A DNA stretch of 64,000 bases, taken from NCBI GenBank assembly GCA_963844395.1, contig CAWJNX010000002.1:1178001-1242000 (forward strand), read 5' to 3'. This DNA comes from VRUE01 sp963844395 (lineage in GTDB: Bacteria > Actinomycetota > Thermoleophilia > Solirubrobacterales > 70-9). The notes below the pieces were generated by a model, which was given only the letters and a program-made list of their open reading frames with translations, did no database searches and was not told the DNA's origin. Position 1 is the stretch's first letter; each line of letters starts with the position of its first letter. Position numbers and translations under genes: made by a program. Shown here piece after piece: positions 1 through 8,743 of the stretch.

Positions 1-332
1 GAGGAGAGGCCGAGCAGCGAGCCGAAGGCGATCGCGGTGGCGGGGGAGATGCGGCCGCTGGCCACCGGCCGGTCGGCGGTGCGGGCCATGGTGCGGTCGA
101 TGTCGCGGTCGATCGCGTGGTTGATCGCCCCGGCGCCGCCGGCTGAGAGGGCACCGCCCAAGCAGGTGAGCAGGACGAGGCCGATCGAGGGGTCGCCCGC
201 CACGTACATCGTCGTCACCGTGGTGAAGAGCAGCAGCGACTGCACCTTCGGCTTGGTCAGCGTGGCGAGGTCGCGCAGGAGCGAGAGCGCGGCGGGGCGC
301 TGCGAAATGGCAGCCGTCTGGGCGCCGCTCAT
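1..332 (-). CDS. ctaB: Protoheme IX farnesyltransferase (heme O synthase), C-terminus outside window
   Basis: Starts at ATG 332 and runs off the left edge, so only about 110 N-terminal residues are visible. It reads MSGAQTAAISQRPAAL, then a first membrane segment and the polyprenyl-transferase signature with N-H-A-I-D-R-D-I-D-R-T-M and R-T-x-x-R-P, the Mg/isoprenyl-diphosphate binding loop of the UbiA superfamily. CtaB adds a farnesyl group to protoheme to make heme O for heme-copper oxidases in the membrane. It lies 10 bp downstream of the subunit I homologue, so it is probably co-transcribed with it. The family assignment is secure. Confidence 0.92.
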   Translation of the reverse strand, partial: MSGAQTAAISQRPAALSLLRDLATLTKPKVQSLLLFTTVTTMYVAGDPSIGLVLLTCLGGALSAGGAGAINHAIDRDIDRTMARTADRPVASGRISPATAIAFGSLLGLS

Positions 333-342
333 GGCGCTCAGG

Positions 343-2024
343 CTACCGGCTGGGACTCGCGGGCCGGCGCGTCGGCGCGGCCGCTGCGATGGTCGATCGC
401 CTCGCGGATGTCGCGCAGCGGCCGGGCGCTGCGGACGTCGGGCAGGACGTCGAAGTTATGCGGGTCCGGCGGCGAGAGCGGCGAACCACTCGAGCGAGTC
501 GCCGCCCCACGGGTCGTGGCCGGCCGGCGTGCCGCCCTCGCGGCTGAGGATCGCGTTGACGAGCGTCATCACGATCCCGGCGGCGAGGATCAGGGCGCCG
601 ATCGAGGCGACCAGGTTGTAGGCGTCGACGCCGGTGCCGCCGAAGAACTTGTAGGCGTCGACCGGCTGTCCCTCGAAGCCGCCGGCGAGGAAGAGCGGCA
701 CGAAGGCGAGCAGCGTGCCGAGCGCCATCGTCCAGAAGGAGATCCGGGCCAGGCTCTCGCCCATCGTGCGCCCGGTCATCTTCGGGAACCACCAGTGCAG
801 GGCGGCGAAGCCGCCGAAGACGGCGCCGCCGACCAGGGCGAAGTGGGTGGCGGCGGTGCTGTCGGTCGTGTGCTGGAGGCGCCAGGCCACGGCGACCATC
901 GAGTGCGAGATCTCGGCTGCGAGGCCGATCGAGATCATGGCGATCGCTCCTGCCGCGAAGAGCAGCGGCGCCCGCATCCGCACCGTGCCGCCGACCAGGG
1001 TCGCGATCAGGTTGAAGAGGACGAGGCCGAAGGGGACGATCAGCGCCAGCGACATGACCATCGCGAAGTACATCCAGCCGACCGCGATCGGCGCGGTCAG
1101 CATGTTCTGCATCCAGGCCAGGGTGCCGATCGCGGCGATCGCCACCAGCGAGCCGATCGTCGCGCCGCGATCGAAGAGCGGCTTGCGGGCCAGGGCCGGG
1201 ACGATTTCGGCGATCGCGGCCAGGGCGGCGATCAGGACCAGCATGTAGGCGCCGGTGTAGAAGATCCAGCTCAGGTGCTGCCAGAGCAGCGGCGCGCCGC
1301 CGGCGCCGCCGGCGAAGAAGATCCCTTCGAAGTTGCGGTCGATCAGCAGCATCGCGATCGCGGCCAGCAGCACCGGGCCGATCACGAGCAGCAGCCAGGA
1401 GCAGATCGTCGCCGCCCAGGAGAAGACCGGCAGCCGCCGCCAGGCCATGCCGGGGGCGCGCCGCACGCGCAGCGTCGCCACCAGGTCGATCGCCAGCAGG
1501 ACGAAGCCGAGCGTCGCCAGGCCGGTCGCCGCCGCCCAGGCGTCGACCCCGTTGTCGGGCAGGAAGGCGAGGCCCGAGAGCGGCGCAAGCGGATTGACCC
1601 CGGCCTCCGACGGGGTGAAGAGCAGTCCGGCGTAGAGCACCGTCGCGCCAGCCACGTAGAGCCAGAGGCCGAGCTGGCCGAGACGGGGCAGCGCCGTGCC
1701 GCGGGCGCCGATCTGAAGCGGCGCCACGTAGTAGAAGAAGCCGAGCGCCAGCGGGATCGCGAAGAGGAAGATCGCAGTCGCCCCGTAGAGCGAGAGCATC
1801 CGGTTGAACGAAACCGGGTCGAGGAAGGTGTTCTCGGGGATCGCCAGCTGCAACCGCATCAAGAGCAGCTCGACCAGGGCGATGAAGAGGAAGCCGAGCG
1901 AGGAGACGATCAGGGCGCGGCCGACGTCCTTGTGGTCGGCGCTGGTCGCGATCTCGGCCCAGCGGGCGCGGCGGGTGGGGAAGCCGTCGAAGACGAGCTC
2001 GGCGCGCTTGGCCGACGCACTCAT
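343..2024 (-). CDS. Cytochrome c oxidase subunit I homologue lacking metal ligands; frameshift near the C-terminus
   Basis: ATG at 2024 overlaps the subunit II stop (ATGA). About 560 residues, 12 or so membrane helices. Fold-level COX1 landmarks remain (FNRML, IGAR, WQHL, RKPLF, GGAVF, WWFPKMTGR, DPWGGDSLEWF). Metal positions do not: heme a His in helix II is Y80; CuB His and the cross-linked Tyr of HPEVY are T257 and M261; the HH pair is Q306-N307; the heme a3 His is A392. Only H394 (second heme a ligand) stays. The K-channel Lys is V335 and the D-channel Asp is G109. A one-base shift near 478-483 cuts the frame at 456; in the other frame the normal tail continues to the stop at 343. I infer a non-oxidase role, or a degenerate paralogue. 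Confidence 0.85.
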
Positions 2025-2719
2025 GGCGTTTCCCCGCTTTCGATCAGCCCGACGACCCGGTCCTGGGCCGCCTCGATCTCGCTCTTGCGCTGCTCGACGA
2101 AGGCTTCGTATTCCTCGGGCGAGACGACTTCGACCTCGGTCCGCATCGCGGCGTAGGCCTGGCCCGACAGGATCGCCGACTGGCCGGAGTAGGTGCCCTC
2201 CTCGTCGGCGCTGAAGGTGATCCGGTTGGTCTTGCCGGGCACGGCGTCGCGCTTGCCGGCCAGCTCGGGAACGTCCCAGCTGTGGACGACGTCGGTGGAG
2301 GCGAGGTCGATCTCGACCGCGGTGTCGGCCGGAACCACCAGCTTGTAGTACGAGAAGGCTTCGTTGGGGTAGTCGTAGCGCCAGATCCACTGCTGGCCGG
2401 TAGCGAGGATCTTCAGCGGCTCGGAGCCATCGGCCTGCAGCCCGGCGGGGCCGCTGGCCGGCGCCTGGCGCGCCTTCTCGGTGTAGACGAGGCTGAGGAC
2501 GAGTAGCGCTACCGCGAAGACGCCCAGCGCGCCGCCGACCCGTAGCTGGATGCGGCGGCCGCCGGTCACCTGGCGCGGCTCGGCGCCGCGCTCGGCGCGA
2601 AATCGCCGCAGCGCGTAGATCAGCCCGGCGTTGACCGCGACGATGACGATCGTCGCGACGACGAAGCCGATCCAAAGCAGGGTGTCGATCTGGTCGGTGC
2701 CTGGGGAGTGCGGGGTCAA
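2021..2719 (-). CDS. Cytochrome c oxidase subunit II homologue without a CuA site
   Basis: 232 residues from a TTG start at 2719; two N-terminal membrane helices followed by a cupredoxin domain (QQWIWRYDYP, VVHSWDVPEL, KRDAVPG). The CuA loop, normally C-x-E-x-C-x3-H-x2-M, reads S-A-I-L-S-G-Q-A-Y-A-A-M around residues 183-195: both Cys are Ser, the Glu is Ile, and the second His is Tyr. The first His and the Met are kept. The protein therefore should not bind the binuclear copper that accepts electrons from cytochrome c. Its stop overlaps the subunit I start, so the two are translated together. The matching loss in both subunits argues for a joint change of function. Confidence 0.85.
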   Translation of the reverse strand: MTPHSPGTDQIDTLLWIGFVVATIVIVAVNAGLIYALRRFRAERGAEPRQVTGGRRIQLRVGGALGVFAVALLVLSLVYTEKARQAPASGPAGLQADGSEPLKILATGQQWIWRYDYPNEAFSYYKLVVPADTAVEIDLASTDVVHSWDVPELAGKRDAVPGKTNRITFSADEEGTYSGQSAILSGQAYAAMRTEVEVVSPEEYEAFVEQRKSEIEAAQDRVVGLIESGETP

Positions 2720-2802
2720 AGCGCGGCCATTCTAATCACGCTGGTCGGCGTCGCCGCGGCGCTCGCTCCGTCCCCGGCTCTCGACCTATACTCGCCGTCC
2801 CT

Positions 2803-3755
2803 ATGCCGAGGCGATCGACCGCCGGTCCAGCTCCGGCGCTGCGGGTGGCGGTGCGTGCCGGGGCGGCAGGCGCGATCGCGGCGGCAGTCGCGGTGCCGCT
2901 GCTGCGCCGCAGGCTCCGCACCCCCGCTGCGGTCACGGTCGCCGCCTGCGCTGCGGGGCCGCTGGCCCTGGCCGTGCTGAAGCCCCGCTCGCATCGTCGC
3001 GACGTGGCCCTGTTCGCCTTGCAGATGTGGGCCTTCACGATGGCCCACGAGCTTCCCTACGACGACCCGGCTGGTCTGCGGCGGCGGCTGCTGACCCGCT
3101 ATCCGATCACGCTCGACCGCGCGATCGGGCTCGGCAGCCTGCCCAACGTGCGCCTCCAGCGCGCCCTCGCCCGCCTGCACGCGGATCGAGGTCGTCAACC
3201 GCTTCCTCACCTGGGTCCACTGGCTCTGGTTCCTCGAGCCCTACCTGGCGCTGCTCTTCATCCTGCTGCGCCACCCGGAGCGCTTCCCGCGCGCCGCCCG
3301 GCAGATGGCCGCCGTCTTCGACCTCGGCTGCGCCGTCTACTTCCTGGCGCCGACGGCGCCGCCCTGGTGGTCGTCGGAGCAGGACCTGACCGGCGAGGAG
3401 GTGCGGCGGATCATGGTCGAGGTGGGGGAGGAGACCTGGGGCTCGGCCTGGCCGGCGCTGTACGGGGCGCTGGGCGGCAACCCCTGGGCGGCGATGCCGT
3501 CGCTGCACTTCGCCACCTCGACGATGGCGGCGATTTCGCTGAGCGAAGCGGGGCGGGCGCCGGGCGCCGCGGGATGGGGCTACGCACTGACGCTCGGCTT
3601 CTCGCTGGTCTATCTGGGCGAGCATTACGTCACCGATCTGGCCGCGGGCGCGCGCGCTGGTGGCGGCGGTGCGGCGGGGCGAGCCGCTCGCCGAGCCGCT
3701 CGTCTTAGGCGTCAACGAGGGCCTACGTCGTCTGGAGCGCCTCGCCAACGGGTAG
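2803..3755 (+). CDS. PAP2-superfamily membrane phosphatase/phosphotransferase, two frameshifts
   Basis: ATG 2803. About 315 residues if two single-base shifts are repaired, near 3180 (after LARLHAD) and near 3652 (after DLAAG). Several membrane segments. The late part carries PAP2-like motifs: P-S-L-H-F-A-T-S-T-M and L-G-E-H-Y-V-T-D, which correspond to the PSGH and SRxxxxxHxxxD motifs of the superfamily (inositolphosphotransferase/Aur1-like branch). Likely acts on lipid phosphates at the membrane. The frame after each break is continuous and well conserved in style, so I favour sequence error over a true pseudogene. Confidence 0.7.
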
Positions 3756-3765
3756 CGTCCCTGGG

Positions 3766-4891
3766 GTGTCTCCGCAGGCCTCGGCGAACGGCAACGGCGC
3801 CGCCGAGCTGCCGCTTTTAACGCGCCGCCGCGTCGCACAGACGTCGTTGCTGGTCCTGGTCTTGGTGATCGGGATCTACTTCCTGTTCCCGAAGCTGGTC
3901 GGCCTTGGCGATGCGCTGAGCAAGCTCGGCGACGCCGATCCGGTTTGGATCGGCATCGCGATCGGCTTCAACGTGGCCGCGATCGCCACCTACATCGCGC
4001 TTTTCAAGGCTGTCGTCGGAGGCGATGCGCTGCGCCTCAGCTGGACCGAGACCTACGAGATCAACATGGCCGGCGTCGCCGCCACGCGGCTCTTCTCGGC
4101 CGGGGGCGCGGGGGGCATCGCCCTCACCTACTGGGCGTCTGCGAAAAGCCGGGATGCAGCGGCGTGACGTGGCGCGCCGGATGGTCGCTTTCCTCAGCCT
4201 CCAGTACGTCTTCTACCCGCTCGCCGTGATCGTCTTCGGGATCCTGCTCCGCACCGGCGTGCTGCCCGGCAAGGACTCGGTCGAGCTGACGATCATCCCG
4301 GCCGCGATCGCCGGCCTGCGTCTTGCTGGGCGGCGTGTTGATCGCCCGGATCCCGTCCGACCTCGCGCGGCGGGTGCCGCGGTTCGCCCACCACGAGCGC
4401 TTCAAGGCGTTCGCGACGAGCATCGCCAAAGTGCCGGCGACGGTCGGCGAAGGCTTCAGATTCGCGCTCGGCACTGCTCTCGGAACCCGCCGCGCGGCGG
4501 ACTGGCGGTGGTCGGCGCCGCCGGCTACTGGGCGGCCAACATCGGCATCCTCTGGGCCTCGTTCAAAGCCTTCGGCGTGCACGTGCCGATCGCCGTCGTC
4601 ATCCAGGGGTTCTTCCTCGGCATGGTCGGCAACCTCTTTCCCATCGCACCGGGCGGCGTAGGCGCCGTCGACGCCGGAATGATCGGCGCCTTCGTCCTCT
4701 TCGGCCTGCCGGAGGAGACGGTCTTCCCGGCGATCCTGGTCTACCGAACGGTTGCCTTCTGGCTGCCGATCCCGCCGGGGATCGTCGCCTTCTTCCAGCT
4801 CCGCTCACGCGTCCACGAATGGGAAGAGACGGTACTCCCGATCGACCGCCAGGAACGGCCCGAGCAGCGGCTGGAGCCGGCCTCGGGTTGA
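3766..4891 (+). CDS. YbhN/LPG-synthase-like integral membrane protein, several frameshifts
   Basis: GTG 3766, 10 bp after the PAP2 gene. Polytopic membrane protein of about 370 residues after repair of shifts near 4140, 4318 and 4490. It shows the UPF0104 pattern: an early stretch with N-M-A-G-V-A-A-T-R-L-F-S-A-G-G-A-G-G, and near the C-terminus N-L-F-P-I-A-P-G-G-V-G-A-V-D-A-G followed by V-Y-R-T-V-A-F-W-L-P-I-P-P-G. The family includes the flippase part of MprF and related lipid-linked transporters. Pairing with a PAP2 enzyme suggests phospholipid or lipid-carrier handling. Specific substrate unknown. Confidence 0.68.
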
Positions 4892-4954
4892 AGGAAAGCG
4901 GTTGACCCGCCCGTTACTATACAAAGTGAAGTATTAGACTTCCGGCGGTAGAAA

Positions 4955-5962
4955 ATGGCAGACGAGAAGAAGATCGAGAACGTGATCGTGGTGGGCGGTG
5001 GACCGGCCGGGTACACCGCGGCGCTCTACACGGCGCGCGCCAACCTCGAGCCCCTCGTCTTCGAGGGATTCCAGTGGGGCGGGCAGCTGCAGAACACGAC
5101 CGACGTCGAGAACTATCCCGGCTACCCCGACGGGATCATGGGGCCCGAGATGATGACCCAGTTCCGCGCCCAGGCGGAGCGCTTCGGGACGCGGTTCGAG
5201 ACCGACGACGTGGACCGGGTCGAGCTCAGCGACGGCGGCGTGCAGAAGGTCTACCTCGGCGACGAGGAGCACCTCGCCAGGACCGTGATCCTGGCGATGG
5301 GGGCCGAGCCGCGCCGGCTCGGCGTCCCCGGCGAGATGGAGCTGAGCGGTTGCGGCGTCTCCACCTGCGGCGTCTGCGACGGCGCCTTCTTCAAGGGCAA
5401 AAAAGTGATCGTGATCGGCGGTGGCGACTCGGCGATGGAGGACGCGATCTTCGTCTCCAAGTTCGCCAGCGAGCTGACGATCGTCAACCGCCGCGACGAG
5501 TTCCGCGCCTCGAAGATCATGCAGGACCGCGCCGCGGAGCGGCCCAACATCGACTTCAAGACCCCCTTCGTCCCGGAGGAGTTCGTCAGCGGCGACGGCA
5601 AGCTCACCCACGTGAGGTTGCGCAACGCCGAGACGGGCGAGACCGAGGACTTCGCGACCGAGGGCGCCTTCGTCGCGATCGGCCATATCCCAAAATCCGA
5701 GATCGTCACCGACCAGATCGACGCCGACGAGGACGGCTACGTCGTCACCGAGCCGGGCTCGACCCGAACGAATCTGGCCGGCGTCTTCGCCGTCGGCGAC
5801 GTCGTCGACCGCACCTACCGCCAGGCGGTCACCGCCGCCGGCACCGGCTGCATGGGCGCCCTCGACGCCGAGTGGTACCTGCGCGACACGCCGCCCTCGC
5901 CCGAGGCGCACTGGATGCGCGGCGGCGAGCCCACCGAGATCGCCCCGACCCCCGGCTCCTAG
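4955..5962 (+). CDS. trxB: Thioredoxin-disulfide reductase
   Basis: 335 residues, ATG 4955. FAD-binding G-G-G-P-A-G at residues 14-19, redox pair C138-G-V-C141 followed by D-G, NADPH-binding G-G-G-D-S-A near 153-158, and C-terminal F-A-V-G-D-V. Uses NADPH to reduce thioredoxin in the cytosol. The 63 bp between the previous gene and this ATG are relatively AT-rich (TTGACC at 4902, TATAC near 4919) and may hold its promoter, though the spacing is not canonical. The usual thioredoxin gene is not next to it. Confidence 0.95.
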   Translation: MADEKKIENVIVVGGGPAGYTAALYTARANLEPLVFEGFQWGGQLQNTTDVENYPGYPDGIMGPEMMTQFRAQAERFGTRFETDDVDRVELSDGGVQKVYLGDEEHLARTVILAMGAEPRRLGVPGEMELSGCGVSTCGVCDGAFFKGKKVIVIGGGDSAMEDAIFVSKFASELTIVNRRDEFRASKIMQDRAAERPNIDFKTPFVPEEFVSGDGKLTHVRLRNAETGETEDFATEGAFVAIGHIPKSEIVTDQIDADEDGYVVTEPGSTRTNLAGVFAVGDVVDRTYRQAVTAAGTGCMGALDAEWYLRDTPPSPEAHWMRGGEPTEIAPTPGS

Positions 5963-5985
5963 CGGCGACGCTTAGCCGCTGAGCG

Positions 5986-6465
5986 TCAGACCAGCTTCTG
6001 GACGACGAAGATGCGCTTGCCGCGTGGGGTTTCGATCTCGACCGGCTGGCCGACCTTTGCGTCCCTGAGCGCTCTGCCAATCGGCGACTCGGCCGAGAGG
6101 CGGCCCTCGGCGAGGTTCGCCTCGGTCGAGCCGACCAGGGTCCAGGTGCTGACCATCCCGCTCTCCTCGGCGAGGACCTCGGCGGTTCGCCCGAAGGCGA
6201 AGCGATCGGCGGCGTCGTCAGCCTCGACCACGACCGCCTTGCCAAGGCGCTGGCGCAGGCGCTTGATCCGGGTCTCCAGATGGGCCTGGTCCTCCTTGGC
6301 GATGTGGTACTCGGCGTTCTCCTTGAGGTCACCCAGCTCGCGGGCTGCCTTGATCCGCGCCGCCATCTCGACCCGCCCGGGGCCTTCCAACTGCTCGATC
6401 TCCTCACGGAGGGCGGCGATCCCCTCCTCGGTGATCGGCTCCGCCTGACTCTCAGGGCCACTCAT
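5986..6465 (-). CDS. greA: Transcription elongation factor GreA
   Basis: 159 residues, ATG 6465. N-terminal coiled coil (E-G-I-A-A-L-R-E-E-I-E-Q-L through R-E-L-G-D-L-K-E-N-A-E-Y-H) with the acidic tip residues that reach the RNA polymerase active site, then the FKBP-like C-terminal domain with S-P-I-G-R-A-L. It rescues backtracked polymerase by stimulating transcript cleavage. Convergent with trxB (23 bp apart) and divergent from the zinc-finger gene. Length is standard for the family. Confidence 0.95.
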   Translation of the reverse strand: MSGPESQAEPITEEGIAALREEIEQLEGPGRVEMAARIKAARELGDLKENAEYHIAKEDQAHLETRIKRLRQRLGKAVVVEADDAADRFAFGRTAEVLAEESGMVSTWTLVGSTEANLAEGRLSAESPIGRALRDAKVGQPVEIETPRGKRIFVVQKLV

Positions 6466-6515
6466 CGGCGGAACCCTCGCACAGACCGGTTGGAGGGGTC
6501 GGCTAAGGTCGTCGC

Positions 6516-6791
6516 ACGGCCTCCTGCACCCACATCCGTTCGGTCGAGCGATTCGATCTGCCCGCCGAGGTCGTCGGCTGCGAGGAGTGCCTGGCGCAGG
6601 GCATGAGCTGGGTCCACTTGCGGATGTGCCAGAGCTGCGGCCACATCGGCTGCTGCGACAACTCCGAGGGCAGGCACGCGACGGCGCACCACGGCGAGAC
6701 CGGCCACCCAGTAATCCGCTCGGCCGAGCCGGGCGAGGATTGGAGCTGGTGCTACGAGGACGAGGTGATGTTCCGGCTCAGTCGCGGCTGA
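6516..6791 (+). CDS. UBP-type zinc-finger protein; start codon reads ACG
   Basis: Small stand-alone UBP zinc finger. Ligand series is visible: C-T-H, C-E-E-C, C-Q-S-C-G-H, C-C, then H-A-T-A-H-H and G-H-P-V-I-R, with the usual C-terminal P-G-E-D-W-x-W-C-Y. An in-frame stop lies at 6504 and no ATG, GTG or TTG lies between it and the first zinc ligands. ACG at 6516 sits exactly where related proteins start (M-A-x-C-T-H), with AAGG 8 nt upstream. Starting at ATG 6603 would remove essential ligands. The family's biochemical role in bacteria is not established. Confidence 0.7.
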   Translation, partial: TASCTHIRSVERFDLPAEVVGCEECLAQGMSWVHLRMCQSCGHIGCCDNSEGRHATAHHGETGHPVIRSAEPGEDWSWCYEDEVMFRLSRG

Positions 6792-6837
6792 CCGGAGCAC
6801 CTGCAACTGCCTCGATCGCCAAGGCGAAGCCTGTGGT

Positions 6838-6902
6838 GCGTTCGTCCTTTGTCCCGCATACCGGTACAAAGGACGAACGCGAGCCGGGAGCGATCCCGGC
6901 TC
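6838..6902. terminator. Two adjacent hairpins between convergent genes
   Basis: First hairpin: 15-bp perfect arms GCGTTCGTCCTTTGT (6838-6852) and its complement (6866-6880), loop 13 nt. Second: 9-bp arms GAGCCGGGA (6881-6889) and complement (6894-6902), loop GCGA. They lie between the 3' ends of the zinc-finger and alkyl-sulfatase genes, so a bidirectional terminator is likely, although no T-tract follows. Confidence 0.6.
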
Positions 6903-6928
6903 GCCCCGTGCCGTACATCTGGTGGCGT

Positions 6929-8743
6929 CTACGGCGTGACGATCGCGAAGCCTGGGTCCGGCTCGTCGAGCAAGTCGAGCAGCTCGCCTAGCTTCGCTCC
7001 ATCGCCCTCGACTCGGAGGCGGCCGCACTCGGCCAGGGCGGCGATGTCGGCCGTTTTCAGCAGGAGCTGATCGAGGGCCTTGCGCTCGACGATCAGGGTG
7101 GCTTCCGCTTCTGGCTCGTGCCGGCCCGGTCGGTTGCTCAGCACGCCGTTGCGGAGCGTGAGCGCATGCTCGGAGTCGGGCTTGGTCACGATCCAGTCGA
7201 TCCTCAAACTCTTTCCCCATGCCCGCGGGCCGTTGAGTCGGATCGCCATCGCGTCGAGCAACTGGTCGACCGAGAGGTTGGCGACGACGTCGGGTGGGGC
7301 GGCGGCGGTGGGGGTCCCGGAGATCCCCTCACGCAACTCCCGCGCGCCCATCAGGAAGAAGTTGCGCCAGGTCGCGTTCTCGGCGCCGTAGCCGAGCCGC
7401 TCGAGCGTGTCCGCCTGCAGCTCGCGCGCGGCGCGATTCTCGGGCTCGGCGAAGACGAGGTGGTTGACCACCTCGGCCACCCAGCGGTAGTCGCCCTCGT
7501 CGAATGAGCGGCGCGCGTTCTCCAGCACCGCCTCGGCGCCGCCCATGAACTCAACGTAGCGCCGCGCCTGTTCTACCGGCGGGTGTTCCCAGAGGTGGGC
7601 GGGGTTGCCGTCGAACCAGCCCATGTAGCGCTGGTAGATCGCCTTTACGTTGTGGCTGATCGAGCCGTAGTACTCGCGGCAGTGCCACTCCTCGGCGAGG
7701 CTGGGCGGCAGCTCAATCAGCTCGGCGATCTCGGGGCCGGTATGGCCCTGGTTGAGCAGGCGCAGGGTCTGGTCGTGCAGGTAGGAGTAGAGGTCGCGCT
7801 GCTTGACGAGGAAGTCGAGGATCCGCTCCTTGCCCCAGCAGGGCCAGTGGTGGCCGGCGAAGAGGACTTCGGTGGAGTCACCGAACAGCTCGATCGCCTC
7901 GTCGAGGTGGTGCGCCCAAACTCGCGGGTCGCGAACCAGGGCGCCGCGCGGGGTGAGGATGTTGTGCATTGAGCGGGCCGCGTTGTCGGCGATGCAAAGG
8001 GCGTCCTTGTCCGGCAGGTGGAAGTTCATCTCGGCCGGCGCCTCGGTCCCTGGAGTGAGCTGGAAAGTGAGCCGCACGCCGTCAACAACCTCCTCCTGAC
8101 CGGTCGCGGCGATGTCCAGGGTGGGCGGGACGAGGGTGATCGTGCCGAGCGAGGTCGTCTGTCCCAGGCCGGAGCCGAGCTGGCCGTCGGAGCCACGCTC
8201 AAGTAGTGCCCCGTACATGTAGCCGGCTCGCCGCCCCATCGCGGTGCCGGCGAAGACGTTCTCGCTGACCGCATGGTGGAGGAAGCCTGCTGGGGCGAGG
8301 ATCGGCAGGTTCCGTGCCTCCGCCTGCTCGGGCGTGAGGACGCCCCGCGCGCCGCCGAAGTGGTCGACGTGGCTATGGGTATAGACGAGTCCGGTGACCG
8401 GACGCTCACCGCGGTGCTCGCGGTAGAGGGCAAGGGCCGCCGCGGCGGTCTCGGCGGAGATCAGCGGATCGACGACGACGATCCCCTCCTTGCCCTCGAT
8501 CACGTGCATGTTGGAGAGGTCGATGCCGCGCAGCTGGTAGACGCCCGGCGCCAGCTCGAACAGGCCGGCGATCCGGGTCAGCTGGCTCTGCCGCCAGAGG
8601 CTGGGGTGGGCCGTGTCGGGAGGCTCAGCGTCGAGGAAGTCGTAGGGGCGGAGGTCCCAAACCGTGCGGCCTCGCTCGTCCTCGATCACCGGGGGGTCGA
8701 AGACTGCGACGAGCCCTCGCCGCGCATCCTCGAAGTCGCTCAC
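6929..8743 (-). CDS. Alkyl sulfatase (BDS1/SdsA-type metallo-beta-lactamase fold)
   Basis: 604 residues, ATG 8743 overlapping the preceding gene's stop (ATGA). N-terminal half has the zinc motif H-S-H-V-D-H-F-G-G and later G-H-H-W-P, the binuclear zinc site of the SdsA1 group; a dimerisation domain (A-E-V-V-N-H-L-V-F-A) and an SCP2-like C-terminal domain (from about residue 480) follow. The enzyme hydrolyses primary alkyl sulfates such as SDS to alcohol and sulfate. No signal peptide is visible, so it is probably cytosolic here. Last gene of a beta-oxidation operon, which could consume the fatty acid derived from the released alcohol. Confidence 0.88.
   Translation of the reverse strand: MSDFEDARRGLVAVFDPPVIEDERGRTVWDLRPYDFLDAEPPDTAHPSLWRQSQLTRIAGLFELAPGVYQLRGIDLSNMHVIEGKEGIVVVDPLISAETAAAALALYREHRGERPVTGLVYTHSHVDHFGGARGVLTPEQAEARNLPILAPAGFLHHAVSENVFAGTAMGRRAGYMYGALLERGSDGQLGSGLGQTTSLGTITLVPPTLDIAATGQEEVVDGVRLTFQLTPGTEAPAEMNFHLPDKDALCIADNAARSMHNILTPRGALVRDPRVWAHHLDEAIELFGDSTEVLFAGHHWPCWGKERILDFLVKQRDLYSYLHDQTLRLLNQGHTGPEIAELIELPPSLAEEWHCREYYGSISHNVKAIYQRYMGWFDGNPAHLWEHPPVEQARRYVEFMGGAEAVLENARRSFDEGDYRWVAEVVNHLVFAEPENRAARELQADTLERLGYGAENATWRNFFLMGARELREGISGTPTAAAPPDVVANLSVDQLLDAMAIRLNGPRAWGKSLRIDWIVTKPDSEHALTLRNGVLSNRPGRHEPEAEATLIVERKALDQLLLKTADIAALAECGRLRVEGDGAKLGELLDLLDEPDPGFAIVTP

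Noticed and set aside
408..2156. 582-codon open frame opposite the oxidase genes
   Set aside because: Low-complexity product of R, E, D, Q, A; antisense to genes with conserved motifs.
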